Under the pieces are notes generated by a model that had not been told where the DNA came from, did not search any database, and worked only from the letters and a program-made list of their open reading frames with translations. Below are positions 1-7,627 of a stretch of 20,844 nucleotides of DNA, piece after piece (positions within the stretch are counted from its first letter, which is position 1; each line of letters starts with the position of its first letter). The position numbers were made by a program, and so were the translations under genes. Source of the stretch: Clostridiaceae bacterium (lineage in GTDB: Bacteria; Bacillota; Clostridia; Acetivibrionales; DTU013); assembly GCA_012799845.1 (NCBI GenBank), contig JAAZKL010000357.1:1-20844 (forward strand), read 5' to 3'.

Positions 1-624
1 ATTTTCTCAAAGAAGCTGGATGTTCCTTCGACCGTGGAATTCTTTATACAATCGGATGATGCGGGCATGAAAAATATAAGGTTCGTAAGCGAGTCAGAGA
101 TATTGGGCTTAAGCGGTAAAAGAATAAACCACATGGTTGGCAGGATCACCGGGAACGCATGTATGGCGAGCACTTTAACATTGGATAAAGGCGGGTATTC
201 CATATACCTTACAAGTGAGAAAGCCAGCGGGAAACTTGTGATCGGGCACCAGGAAACAGAAAAAGAACCTTCTGAATTTGAAAGGCTGTATAAAATACAC
301 AACGGCGAAGCAAACAACCCTCCTGAAGGTTATGTGGAGATATATTCGACCGACCTGGCCGGAAAGAGTTGTAAAGACGAGGTTATCTATACACTCACTC
401 TTGATGCGGCTAAAAACATCGGCTTGTCGGTTTATACATCATCAAGGCAGGGAACGGTCAGTGTCGACTTCATTGGGAAGAATTCAAGCTACTATGGGAT
501 GGTCCACCCTGAACTCAACAGGATATGCGACCAGATGGAAGTCTCGCTTTCTCCTGGTGAGTACCAGTTGAAACTCACGTGCGAAAACGCGGACGGCCAG
601 TTATATGTATTTATGAAGCAATAA
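1..624 (+). CDS. Unrecognised beta-rich protein, 3' end only
   Basis: The frame is open from the first base of the window and ends at TAA 622-624, so only the last 207 residues are visible and the true start lies to the left. A GTG at 34 is inside this frame but has no good ribosome binding site, so I do not take it as the start. I do not recognise the family. Three segments resemble each other, at visible residues of about 57-85, 129-160 and 179-207: a strand like TLTLDKGGYSIYLT, a short polar turn, then a second strand like GKLVI. This suggests repeated beta units. No membrane segment is seen in the visible part. The next gene starts 17 bases after the stop with a strong ribosome binding site, so the two are probably co-transcribed. 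The function is unknown. Confidence 0.7.
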   Translation: MFSKKLDVPSTVEFFIQSDDAGMKNIRFVSESEILGLSGKRINHMVGRITGNACMASTLTLDKGGYSIYLTSEKASGKLVIGHQETEKEPSEFERLYKIHNGEANNPPEGYVEIYSTDLAGKSCKDEVIYTLTLDAAKNIGLSVYTSSRQGTVSVDFIGKNSSYYGMVHPELNRICDQMEVSLSPGEYQLKLTCENADGQLYVFMKQ

Positions 625-641
625 GCGTACAGGAGGATATC

Positions 642-1523
642 ATGATCAAGCGGCAATCACCTTCTATTACCCAGGCCAATATCATGTTTTTCATAACAGC
701 AGTCATAACTCTTGCCGGAAGCGTTTTCTTTCAGCCAAGACTGGGGACGGGCATAAATCTTTGGATCAATGAATATGTATATATCCTTTTTCCGCCGCTT
801 TTGATGGCCTGGATAAATGGATGGCCTGTAGAAAAAGTGTACAGGTTCAGGAAAATATCCGCCAGGAGCAAAATTATCAGCATACTTTCAGCTTTAACCA
901 TATGGCCTTTGGCTTCTGCTGTTTCGTTAATCATCCGCAAGTTCCTGGATGACAAGATCGGTGTTCTGAATAGTCCCGGCTCAGCAAGTTCCTCTGTCTA
1001 TCAGAACCTGCTTATCATAATAGGGATGGTTATTCTTGCACCTGTCTGCGAGGAGATATTATTCAGAGGTTTTATACAGAGTGCTTATGAAAGCCGCAGC
1101 AAAAAATATGGTTTTGTCATAGCCGCATTGATTTTCGGGGCCTACCACATCCTCAACGGTATCAGCGAGGTCATACCTGCCAGCATCCTTGGGCTTTGCA
1201 TGGGCTTTCTTGTATATAAGACAGGCTCGCTTGCGTCGTCCATGCTCTTCCATGCAACTGCAAACATATGCGCTATATTGTTCGGAGGAGTGCTTATAAT
1301 CAACATGCAGGGATCAAACCTCGTATGGTTATGCGCTGTTGCTGTTGCAGGAGCTTTCATTTCTGTCGCCCTGTTGAGAAGTGTTAAGGAGGAGGCTCGT
1401 TCTGATGAGAATGGGGAAAAAGCCAATAACGGCTCCAAAATATCTGCAGCAGGGATACTCTTTTTAGTGCTTTCAGCAGTGTACCTGGTCACGATCGGTG
1501 TTTTGGAGATCATGAGCAGGTAA
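642..1523 (+). CDS. CPBP family intramembrane metalloprotease (CAAX-like)
   Basis: A 293-residue polytopic membrane protein. The start is ATG 642, preceded by AGGAGG at 631-636; the frame is open further upstream but overlaps the previous gene. The family's three motifs are present in order: EExxxR as CEEILFRGF (E137, E138, R142), FxxxH as FGAYH (H169), and HxxxN as HATAN (H204, N208). In this family these residues form the intramembrane glutamate/metal site that cleaves or modifies membrane substrates. Hydrophobic segments lie on both sides of the motifs, and a last one sits near the C terminus (about residues 268-290) after a charged loop. In bacteria such proteins are linked to prenyl-protein-like processing, bacteriocin self-immunity or regulated proteolysis; which of these applies is not shown here. 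It lies between the left-edge gene and the interrupted AadA-like gene, with short gaps that suggest one transcript. Confidence 0.88.
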   Translation: MIKRQSPSITQANIMFFITAVITLAGSVFFQPRLGTGINLWINEYVYILFPPLLMAWINGWPVEKVYRFRKISARSKIISILSALTIWPLASAVSLIIRKFLDDKIGVLNSPGSASSSVYQNLLIIIGMVILAPVCEEILFRGFIQSAYESRSKKYGFVIAALIFGAYHILNGISEVIPASILGLCMGFLVYKTGSLASSMLFHATANICAILFGGVLIINMQGSNLVWLCAVAVAGAFISVALLRSVKEEARSDENGEKANNGSKISAAGILFLVLSAVYLVTIGVLEIMSR

Positions 1524-1541
1524 GGAGTTGACGGTCGTAAA

Positions 1542-2318
1542 ATGAGTGACAGACAAATACCAAAAGAGGCGATCCAGGCACTGAAAATTGCAGAAGAACT
1601 GTTCGGCGATGCGCTGGCGGCAGTTTACCTTTACGGTTCTGCCGTAATGGGAGGTCTGCAGAGAGACAGCGATGTGGATATCATGGTGCTGACTGATCGG
1701 GATCTTTCTGAAAGAGACCGGAGAGATCTTACGGCCAGGCTGATGGAGATATCCGGCAGACCGGGAAACGCAGAAGCGGTAAGATCGCTTGAAGTTACGG
1801 TCATAAACAGGAATAATGTGGTCCCGTGGCGATATCCTCCCAGGCAGGAATTCATGTATGGCGAGTGGCTGTGAGTACAGTTTGAAAATGGGGAAGTTCC
1901 CGAACCGGTTCATAATCCTGATCTGGCGATACTTTTAGCCCAGTTGAGAAATAACAGTATCAGTCTTTATGGTCCAAAGGCGCCAGAAGTGCTTGAGTCC
2001 GTGCCGATGGCAGATATCCGGAAAGCGCTCGGAGAATCCCTGCCCGGGCTGATGGCCGATGTCAGGGGCGATGAGCGCAACGTGATCCTGACGCTGGCAA
2101 GGATATGGCTTACAGCTGCTACCGGCGAAATCAGTTCAAAAGATCTGGCTGCTGAATGGGTCATGCCCCGGCTGCCCGGTAAATATGCAGACCTCCTTGA
2201 CAAAGCAAGGCGGGCTTATCTGGGCGAATATGCCGACAAGTGGGAAGGAATGGAACCAGAAGTGGATGAACTGGTTGCTTATATGAAGAAGTCGATAGAG
2301 TCTTTATTGGAGAATTGA
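1542..2318 (+). pseudogene. AadA-like aminoglycoside nucleotidyltransferase with in-frame TGA
   Basis: Read straight through, this frame gives about 257 residues, the usual length of ANT(3'')/ANT(9) streptomycin/spectinomycin adenylyltransferases. It follows that family end to end. The first part has the nucleotidyltransferase signature GSAVMGGL..SDVDIMV with metal ligands D44 and D46, the likely catalytic base E84 in SLEVTV, then PWRYP and GEW (W109). A TGA at 1872-1874 (codon 111) interrupts it. The same frame then continues with family features: FENGEVPEP, DLAILLAQLRNNS, GDERNVILTLARIW, and the C-terminal helices to TGA at 2316-2318. No frameshift is needed. At this position AadA proteins carry a residue such as Q/R, and CGA to TGA would be a single transition. 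The ribosome binding site AAGGAG is rather far from ATG 1542. It is most likely a fresh nonsense pseudogene or a base error; the 110-residue N-terminal piece alone lacks the C-terminal half of the substrate site. Confidence 0.85.
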
Positions 2319-2397
2319 CAGTCCTCCGGCAGGGACGGAATATCCCGTATTTTCGTGTTGAAATGTGCATGAACAGTCCGAAAAGCGGGGTTTTTTC

Positions 2398-2426
2398 TTG
2401 ATTTTTGATACCCTGTATGCTAATAT
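2398..2426 (+). promoter_or_regulatory. Putative sigma-A promoter for the VWA-FHA/PP2C operon
   Basis: A -35-like TTGATT at 2398-2403 is followed by a 17-base spacer and TAATAT at 2421-2426, with TG one base before the -10 (extended -10). It lies about 75 bases upstream of the ATG at 2501, after the end of the AadA-like gene. The match is good but untested. Confidence 0.5.
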
Positions 2427-2432
2427 GTGGTA

Positions 2433-2465
2433 GGTTCGGAAGGATATGTTCCATTCCTCCGGACC
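2433..2465 (+). other. 5'UTR hairpin upstream of the VWA-FHA gene
   Basis: GGTTCGGAAGGA (2433-2444) can pair with TTCCTCCGGACC (2454-2465) around a 9-base loop, with one mismatch and two G-U pairs. It sits between the putative promoter and the ribosome binding site GGAGGT at 2487-2492. No T-run follows, so it is not a simple terminator. A role in mRNA stability or translation is a guess. Confidence 0.4.
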
Positions 2466-2500
2466 TGCACAACTGCGATAGTTTCGGGAGGTTGTGTCCT

Positions 2501-4261
2501 ATGTACATAAAAAAATCGATCGTTCTGTTGACTGTGCTGATACTTTTCCTGTTTCCCGCGCCTGTCTGCAATGCACAGGAGGATGTCGCCCTTTTACAGG
2601 CCTGTGCGTGGGAGCAATACATAGATGTGTTCATTCAGGGATTGATGGATGCCGGCAGCCTTGACTGCAAGGTGTCGAACCGGCAGGCGGATATGGCTGA
2701 TGCCGGCCTCCTGGAGGACAGGGGCATAACAGCCCGCACGACGATCCTCCTTGACATTTCAACATCCATGCCTTCACAGATGAGACGGAACATCACATCG
2801 CTGATACAATTGATGATAAAAAACATAGGAAAGGACGAGCAGTACAGGATCGTTACATTCGGTGAGCAACTGACTGTGCTGCACGATTTTACTTCCGACC
2901 GGTACGACCTTGCCGCCGCTGCGGAAAAGATAGAGTTCAACGGGAAGCAGAGCAGGATCTACGATGCTGTGTACAACACGATCCCGAAAGTTCAGCCGAT
3001 AGACGGGATGCCCTGCTATTACCGTACGATCGTCATCACGGACGGCATCGACGATACCGCAGGCGGTGTGACCAAGGAGGAGCTTTACCTCAGGCTGAGG
3101 GACGATACATATCCGATCGACGTCGTTGCTGTCAGCAAAACGAAGCAGGGGGAACCGGAAAAGGAACTGGCTGCCCTGACCAGGATGAGCAGGGGCAGGT
3201 ACATCAATCTGAACCCCGACTCCGATCTGGAGGATATCGTTTCATCTCTCGCAGTCGGCAATGTTTTCTGGATGAGGGCATTGGTTCCCGGAGTCTTGCT
3301 CGATGGCTCCACGCGCCAGGTCGACATTTCGGACGGCAGCAATTCACTGCAGTTCGATCTGAAAGTACCCGTCTTCGAGGCGCCTGCCGGTGAAACACCG
3401 GCGGATCCTGACACCGGATCCGGTAATAAAGGAGCTTTGCCTTCACCGGCTGAGGATGAGACCCGGAAAGAAACTCTGGATGGAGGACCGGCCGTAGAGA
3501 CCCCGTCTGTATCCGGGTCTGGCAAAACACAGACCGGAGAGTCTTCCGGGGAAGATTCACCTGCGTCGTCCGGGATCGTAAAGAAAGAGCCTTCGTCAGA
3601 CAGCAGCCGGCAGGGCGATGAACAGTCAGAATCCGGTTCGCTCCCATTGTCGGATGTTTTCGGCGAGTATACCCTGGCAGTTTACATCGGAGCGGGAGTT
3701 ATAGTTGTACTGGCGGTTGTCCTGATCGTTGTCTTTGCTGCAAAGGGCAAAAAGAACAAGAACAGCGCCGAAGGCGGCGATGCATCAGGCAGGAAAGGAG
3801 CAGGCCAAAAAGGCACATCCGGGCATGAGACCGAGGTCCTGGGAGTCGGCAAGACAAATGCGTCATCTGCGGCCCCTGGCAACACCGGGGCAGGAGGTTT
3901 GTTCATCCGACTGCGGAATATAGACGACCCGGATCAGGTATGGGAGATCAGCCTGGCAAACAGCGTCCTGATCGGAAGGGCTCCGGAGTGCCATTTATGT
4001 ATAGATGAAAGAAGCGTATCCAGGCAGCAGTGCAAGCTTTATGTCAATGCCGCCGGATATCCGGCTGCTGAGAACCTCAGCAGCGCCAACATCACCAGGC
4101 TGAATGGGGAGTTGCTGAACGCGCCGCGAAGGATATCAGAAGGGGATAAGCTCAAATGCGGACGCGTGATGATAATGATCGATTCGATTTACGTTTCCTC
4201 ACCCGAAAGCGCGGAAAGCCGTAGCGGAGGAAGCGGAGGGACGGAATTTCTGAATGTATAG
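2501..4261 (+). CDS. Membrane-anchored VWA domain protein with cytoplasmic FHA domain
   Basis: 586 residues. The start is ATG 2501, with GGAGGT eight bases upstream; the frame is open further left but that part lacks protein-like features. A signal peptide covers residues 1-25 (hydrophobic run, then VCNA before QED). A von Willebrand A domain at about 78-250 has the MIDAS motif DISTS (D85, S87, S89) and TDG (180-182). A Ser/Pro/Glu-rich linker (about 295-385) leads to one membrane span at 391-413 and a Lys/Gly-rich basic stretch. A C-terminal FHA domain (about 467-560) has GR at 492-493, SR at 507-508 in SVSRQQC, and N530/N535. The implied topology is VWA outside, FHA inside. FHA domains bind phosphothreonine, and the next gene is a PP2C phosphatase, so the pair may belong to a Ser/Thr phosphorylation circuit. 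No kinase is in the window. Confidence 0.88.
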   Translation: MYIKKSIVLLTVLILFLFPAPVCNAQEDVALLQACAWEQYIDVFIQGLMDAGSLDCKVSNRQADMADAGLLEDRGITARTTILLDISTSMPSQMRRNITSLIQLMIKNIGKDEQYRIVTFGEQLTVLHDFTSDRYDLAAAAEKIEFNGKQSRIYDAVYNTIPKVQPIDGMPCYYRTIVITDGIDDTAGGVTKEELYLRLRDDTYPIDVVAVSKTKQGEPEKELAALTRMSRGRYINLNPDSDLEDIVSSLAVGNVFWMRALVPGVLLDGSTRQVDISDGSNSLQFDLKVPVFEAPAGETPADPDTGSGNKGALPSPAEDETRKETLDGGPAVETPSVSGSGKTQTGESSGEDSPASSGIVKKEPSSDSSRQGDEQSESGSLPLSDVFGEYTLAVYIGAGVIVVLAVVLIVVFAAKGKKNKNSAEGGDASGRKGAGQKGTSGHETEVLGVGKTNASSAAPGNTGAGGLFIRLRNIDDPDQVWEISLANSVLIGRAPECHLCIDERSVSRQQCKLYVNAAGYPAAENLSSANITRLNGELLNAPRRISEGDKLKCGRVMIMIDSIYVSSPESAESRSGGSGGTEFLNV

Positions 4262-4288
4262 ACAATAAAACCGGATTGGGGAAAACGC

Positions 4289-5086
4289 ATGCAAACACCG
4301 CAAATAGTCTATGCTGCCCGCTCAGATAAGGGCCGTGCCAGGAGGAACAATGAGGATAACCTTTACTGCTGCGGGACATTTTTAACAGACGATATACGCA
4401 ACCTGCCGTTCAGGACGGAAGGCAGGGCCGCTGTTCCTGCGGTTTTTGCGGTGTTCGACGGCATTGGCGGCGAGCATCTGGGTGAATATGCATCACTGAC
4501 GGCTGTGCTGACATTGAAGGAGCATGCCGCCAACATAGCCGGGGCTGGTCCGGAACGGAACGATGAGGCGGTCAGGGTATTTGTGGCTGAGACGAACCGG
4601 AGGATACGGGACGAATCAGAAAAATCGTCAGTGAGCATGGGAACCACAATGGTTCTCGCTGTTGTGGACAAAAGCGGGATCCGGGCATACAGCATAGGGG
4701 ATTCGCGGATTTACGTGCTCGACAGGGACGGATTCCGCCAGGTGAACACCGATCAGACCCTTGCGATGAGGAAGGTGGCGGAGGGGTTGATTACCGAAGC
4801 CGAAGCACGACGGAGCAGAGACTGGAGCATGCTCACAGCCTGTATAGGCATACCTGTTGACAATGGTGCATATTCCGAGGTCCAGATCGACCCGCCTGTC
4901 CCGTTGACCGGCAAAACCAGGCTCTTGCTCTGCTCGGACGGCCTGAGCGATATGGTCCCTGATGACCGGATCGAACAAATTCTGCGTTCCGAACAGTCTG
5001 TTGATAAAGCCGTTAAAGTTCTGATGTCCGAAGCGCTCAACAACGGGGGCAGGGACAACATAACGATAATCGCGGCAGATATTTAA
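4289..5086 (+). CDS. PP2C-family serine/threonine protein phosphatase
   Basis: 265 residues, starting at ATG 4289 (27 bases after the VWA-FHA stop; weak ribosome binding site GGGGA). The PP2C metal-site motifs are all present: SDKG..RRNNEDN (E22, D23), VFDGIGG (D57, G58), SMGTT (116-120), GDSRIY (D138), CSDGL (D217, G218) and GGRDNIT (D256, N257). This fits a Mn/Mg-dependent cytoplasmic phosphatase of the PrpC/Stp type, which removes phosphate from Ser/Thr residues placed by Hanks-type kinases. It has no membrane segment. It shares a transcript with the VWA-FHA protein, which could be a partner or a reader of the same phosphosites. A hairpin terminator follows at 5235-5260. Confidence 0.93.
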   Translation: MQTPQIVYAARSDKGRARRNNEDNLYCCGTFLTDDIRNLPFRTEGRAAVPAVFAVFDGIGGEHLGEYASLTAVLTLKEHAANIAGAGPERNDEAVRVFVAETNRRIRDESEKSSVSMGTTMVLAVVDKSGIRAYSIGDSRIYVLDRDGFRQVNTDQTLAMRKVAEGLITEAEARRSRDWSMLTACIGIPVDNGAYSEVQIDPPVPLTGKTRLLLCSDGLSDMVPDDRIEQILRSEQSVDKAVKVLMSEALNNGGRDNITIIAADI

Positions 5087-5234
5087 TGTGAAAGATAATA
5101 ACCTGGCAGTTCCACGCAGGGAGAGAAATATACGGAGAGGCACAGGACCGGGAAGGCACGATCGTGGCCATTTTAACAAGGTAACCCTATAAATTTGAGC
5201 AAGTACTGCTAAGCAACACCATGATTTCTCTGTA

Positions 5235-5265
5235 AAAATACAGCTAAACAGCTGTATTTTATTGT
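5235..5265 (+). terminator. Perfect 11-bp hairpin with T-rich 3' arm
   Basis: AAAATACAGCT (5235-5245) and AGCTGTATTTT (5250-5260) are exact reverse complements around an AAAC loop. The A-rich left and T-rich right arms suit an intrinsic terminator that could work in both directions. It lies 150 bases after the PP2C stop and 15 bases before the ribosome binding site region of the AraC fragment. The stem is AT-rich, so its strength is uncertain. Confidence 0.6.
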
Positions 5266-5280
5266 TAGGAGAGAGTGCGG

Positions 5281-5448
5281 ATGAACAGTTTTGAAAGGAT
5301 ATCCCGTGCACTGAAATATATCGATGGCCATCTTGCTGAAGATATCAGTATAGAACGGCTGGCAGATATGTTTTACCTGTCACCTTACTATTTCCACCGC
5401 ATGTTCTCTGCGATCGTAGGCAAAGCCATAGCGGCAAAACCTGACTGA
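5281..5448 (+). pseudogene. Truncated AraC-type regulator, N-terminal HTH remnant
   Basis: A 55-codon ORF, starting at ATG 5281 after a good ribosome binding site (TTAGGAGAG). The protein begins MNSFERISRALKYIDGHL and continues through ISIERLADMFYLSPYYFHRMF, which is the first helix-turn-helix of AraC regulators with the DNA-binding domain at the N terminus. In intact relatives the next residues lead into the second HTH and often an effector-binding domain. Here the frame turns into AIAAKPD and stops after GK. No continuation of the second HTH is obvious in 5449-5632, which is otherwise empty. It is probably a deletion remnant; expression of the single-HTH peptide is possible because the start signals look intact. 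Confidence 0.6.
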
Positions 5449-5632
5449 AGCAATGAAACGGATATCCCCTCTTTTTTAAGGACAGGTTTGCTCCTGCCGC
5501 AGACAGTACTCGGCACCGAAACTAAAAACCATAGACCTTGATCCAATAAAAATCGTCAGGGAAACTGATTTGCAGCTTTGGCTGATTTTATACGAGTTGC
5601 CTGAACATAGACAATTGGAAGTGAAACATTGC

Positions 5633-6472
5633 TCATTGCTTGTACTCCCTCGGCGAGATTCCTTCCAGACGCCGGAAGGTTTTGTAGAAATTCGAGTAGT
5701 CTCTGAAGCCAACGGCGTGGCATGTTTCCAGCACCGGGGTGCCACTGATTAACATTTCCTTGGCTTTCAGTATCCTCTTGTAAGCGATGTATTCTCCAAC
5801 GGTTACTCCTGTGTTTTTCCTGAATAGGTGACAGAGGTGATACTTACTGACGTAAAACCTCTCTTCCAGCGAGTCCAGCGTGATTTGCTCGTGCAGGTGT
5901 GTGTTGATGTAGTCAAGGATCTCCACTATTTTAACGTCATAAGACATGGCATTATCCGGGTTGGTCCTCTTTTCAGAAAAAATCTGGTTGAGAGCCATAA
6001 GCATCTGTAAGAAATAGGTTTTTATCATCAGGTCGCTTCCGCGGATTTTATCAATGGCGTACTTCTTTATACTGCCGAAGTACTGGTCGACCTGATTCGC
6101 AATAATTTCAGTTCCGTCGAGTCGGTTGTGATGACCAAGTTTTCGTCGTTCAAAGCAATAGAGCAGGTTGTAGTCCTTCTGCTGGAATGAAGATATGTAT
6201 TCAGGTCGGAAGTGGATCGTGATCCGTTCATAAGGCCCGGAGGAGTTAAAAACAGGCTTGTGCAATTCGCCGGTGTTGATGACGAGGAGGTCATGCTTAC
6301 TGAGGGTATAACTCTGCCCTTCTATGAAATATGTCACATCTCCCGAGAGGAAATAATATATCTCATACAAATCGTGGATATGGACCGGATATTCTGCAGG
6401 GGCTTTTGGATCGTCTGTATGGGTGATATAGAACTGGTTCTCATATGAGTATTGATAAATATACGGATCCAT
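5633..6472 (-). CDS. AraC family transcriptional regulator with N-terminal cupin sensor
   Basis: 279 residues when started at the ATG whose first base is 6472; AGGAG lies ten bases upstream of it. The frame is open up to 6637, but the putative promoter -10 (6596-6601) lies inside that extension, so the longer form is unlikely. The N-terminal part is a cupin-like sensor (VHIHDLYEIYYFLSG with H31 and H33, then GELHKP). The C-terminal 100 residues carry two HTH motifs: ITLDSLEERFYVSKYHLCHLF, and VLETCHAVGFRDYSNFYKTF followed by GISPREY. Regulators of this build usually sense sugars or their derivatives and activate nearby genes. It is transcribed away from the isomerase/dehydrogenase cassette starting at 6732, so it is the likely activator of that cassette. 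Confidence 0.93.
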   Translation of the reverse strand: MDPYIYQYSYENQFYITHTDDPKAPAEYPVHIHDLYEIYYFLSGDVTYFIEGQSYTLSKHDLLVINTGELHKPVFNSSGPYERITIHFRPEYISSFQQKDYNLLYCFERRKLGHHNRLDGTEIIANQVDQYFGSIKKYAIDKIRGSDLMIKTYFLQMLMALNQIFSEKRTNPDNAMSYDVKIVEILDYINTHLHEQITLDSLEERFYVSKYHLCHLFRKNTGVTVGEYIAYKRILKAKEMLISGTPVLETCHAVGFRDYSNFYKTFRRLEGISPREYKQ

Positions 6473-6595
6473 AAAATCACTGCTCCTGCCAGTTCTGCTC
6501 ATTACGGAGCCGGTATTCAGCAGCTCAGACACAATTACCGTGGCGACTGTAATGTGGCAATGGAGTCGGGTTAATAAATTATGTTTTACCACATT

Positions 6596-6624
6596 ATTAT
6601 ACAGCAAGATTTGCAATATTTGAA
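6596..6624 (-). promoter_or_regulatory. Putative promoter of the AraC regulator gene
   Basis: On the minus strand a perfect TATAAT (plus-strand 6596-6601) has TTCAAA 17 bases upstream, matching four of six -35 positions. Transcription would start near 6589 and leave about 115 bases of leader before the chosen start at 6472. Confidence 0.45.
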
Positions 6625-6659
6625 GCAACAAAATCAAAGAGATGATCCGCAGGATTTTC

Positions 6660-6665
6660 TATAAT
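6660..6665 (+). promoter_or_regulatory. Putative -10 box of the sugar cassette, no -35
   Basis: A perfect TATAAT lies about 67 bases upstream of ATG 6732. No -35-like hexamer is found 16-18 bases before it (the sequence there is A/G-rich). A good -10 with a missing -35 is typical of activator-dependent promoters, and fits control by the divergent AraC regulator. Confidence 0.4.
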
Positions 6666-6731
6666 AAAGAGGGAGCTATCATAATAAGAATACGGTTTCC
6701 ATGATAAACAAGCAAAGGCGGGGTGAGGAAG

Positions 6732-7601
6732 ATGAGCAGGTTCATTTTATCGGCATTTGCGGATGAGATCGATCCCAGGCTCGACGTGCAGATGGATGTC
6801 CTGGAACAGCACGGGATCAGTTACATCGAGACGCGTGGAGTGGGCGGCAAAAATATCACGGAGTACTCTCCGGAAGAAGTGAGGGAGATCAAAAAACAGC
6901 TTGATGACAGAGGTTTCAGGATATCGGCCATCGGATCGCCGATCGGCAAAATCGGTATTACTGATGATTTTGGCCCACACATGGAATCGTTCAAACGTAC
7001 GCTTGAGATAGCAAAGATTTTGGAGACACGGTACATACGTATGTTCAGTTTTTATATCCCGGAGGGCGATAAGCCGGAAAAATACCGGGATGAGGTCATG
7101 GACCGCTGGAGGCAGTTCCTCGAAGCGGCAGAAGGGACAGGGATCATGCTGCTCCATGAAAACGAGAAGGGTATCTACGGTGACACTCCTCAGCGGTGCC
7201 TCGACCTGGTAAAAGCGATGGACAGCGCAAACCTGAAGCTCATATTCGATCCGGCCAACTTTGTTCAGTGCGATGTAGTGACTTATCCCGAAGCTTATGA
7301 ACTGCTCAGGGAGCATGTTGTCTACATGCATATCAAAGACGCGGTATACAGCGATCACCGTGTGGTGCCTGCCGGACAGGGCGACGGCAGAGTTAAGGAT
7401 ATACTGGAGAGCCTTTATAAAAGCGGCTTTGATGGATTCCTTTCAATAGAGCCACATCTGTGGAATTTCGTCGGTTTTGCGGAACTGGAAAACAGGAAGA
7501 TAGAGGCAAGCACGGAAGATTCCGGACCCTATAAGTTCGCCATAGCGGCTTATGCGCTGAAGAAGCTGATCAGGGAGATCACAGGGGAAATCGCAGGATA
7601 G
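6732..7601 (+). CDS. Sugar phosphate isomerase/epimerase family TIM-barrel protein
   Basis: 289 residues from ATG 6732, preceded by a GGGGTG-type ribosome binding site six bases upstream; an in-frame GTG at 6723 is an alternative start. The fold is the xylose-isomerase-like TIM barrel (AP endonuclease 2 superfamily). Likely metal ligands are E143 (LLHENEKG), D173 (FDPANF), H200 (MHIKD) and E240 (SIEPH). The family includes isomerases, epimerases, dehydratases and C-glycoside-cleaving lyases, so the exact reaction cannot be read from the sequence. It is the first gene of the AraC-linked cassette; the next gene starts 26 bases after its stop. A cytoplasmic role acting on a keto-sugar made by the neighbouring dehydrogenases is an inference. 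Confidence 0.88.
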   Translation: MSRFILSAFADEIDPRLDVQMDVLEQHGISYIETRGVGGKNITEYSPEEVREIKKQLDDRGFRISAIGSPIGKIGITDDFGPHMESFKRTLEIAKILETRYIRMFSFYIPEGDKPEKYRDEVMDRWRQFLEAAEGTGIMLLHENEKGIYGDTPQRCLDLVKAMDSANLKLIFDPANFVQCDVVTYPEAYELLREHVVYMHIKDAVYSDHRVVPAGQGDGRVKDILESLYKSGFDGFLSIEPHLWNFVGFAELENRKIEASTEDSGPYKFAIAAYALKKLIREITGEIAG

Positions 7602-7627
7602 ACTGCCCAAAGACTGGAGGCAATATA

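Noticed and set aside
1872..1874. Selenocysteine or programmed read-through at the TGA
   Set aside because: The position is not catalytic in AadA proteins and no SECIS-like hairpin is evident just after it; a point mutation or base error is simpler.
6473..6637. 55-residue N-terminal extension of the AraC regulator
   Set aside because: The extension overlaps the probable promoter, is not similar to the family, and an AGGAG site favours the start at 6472.
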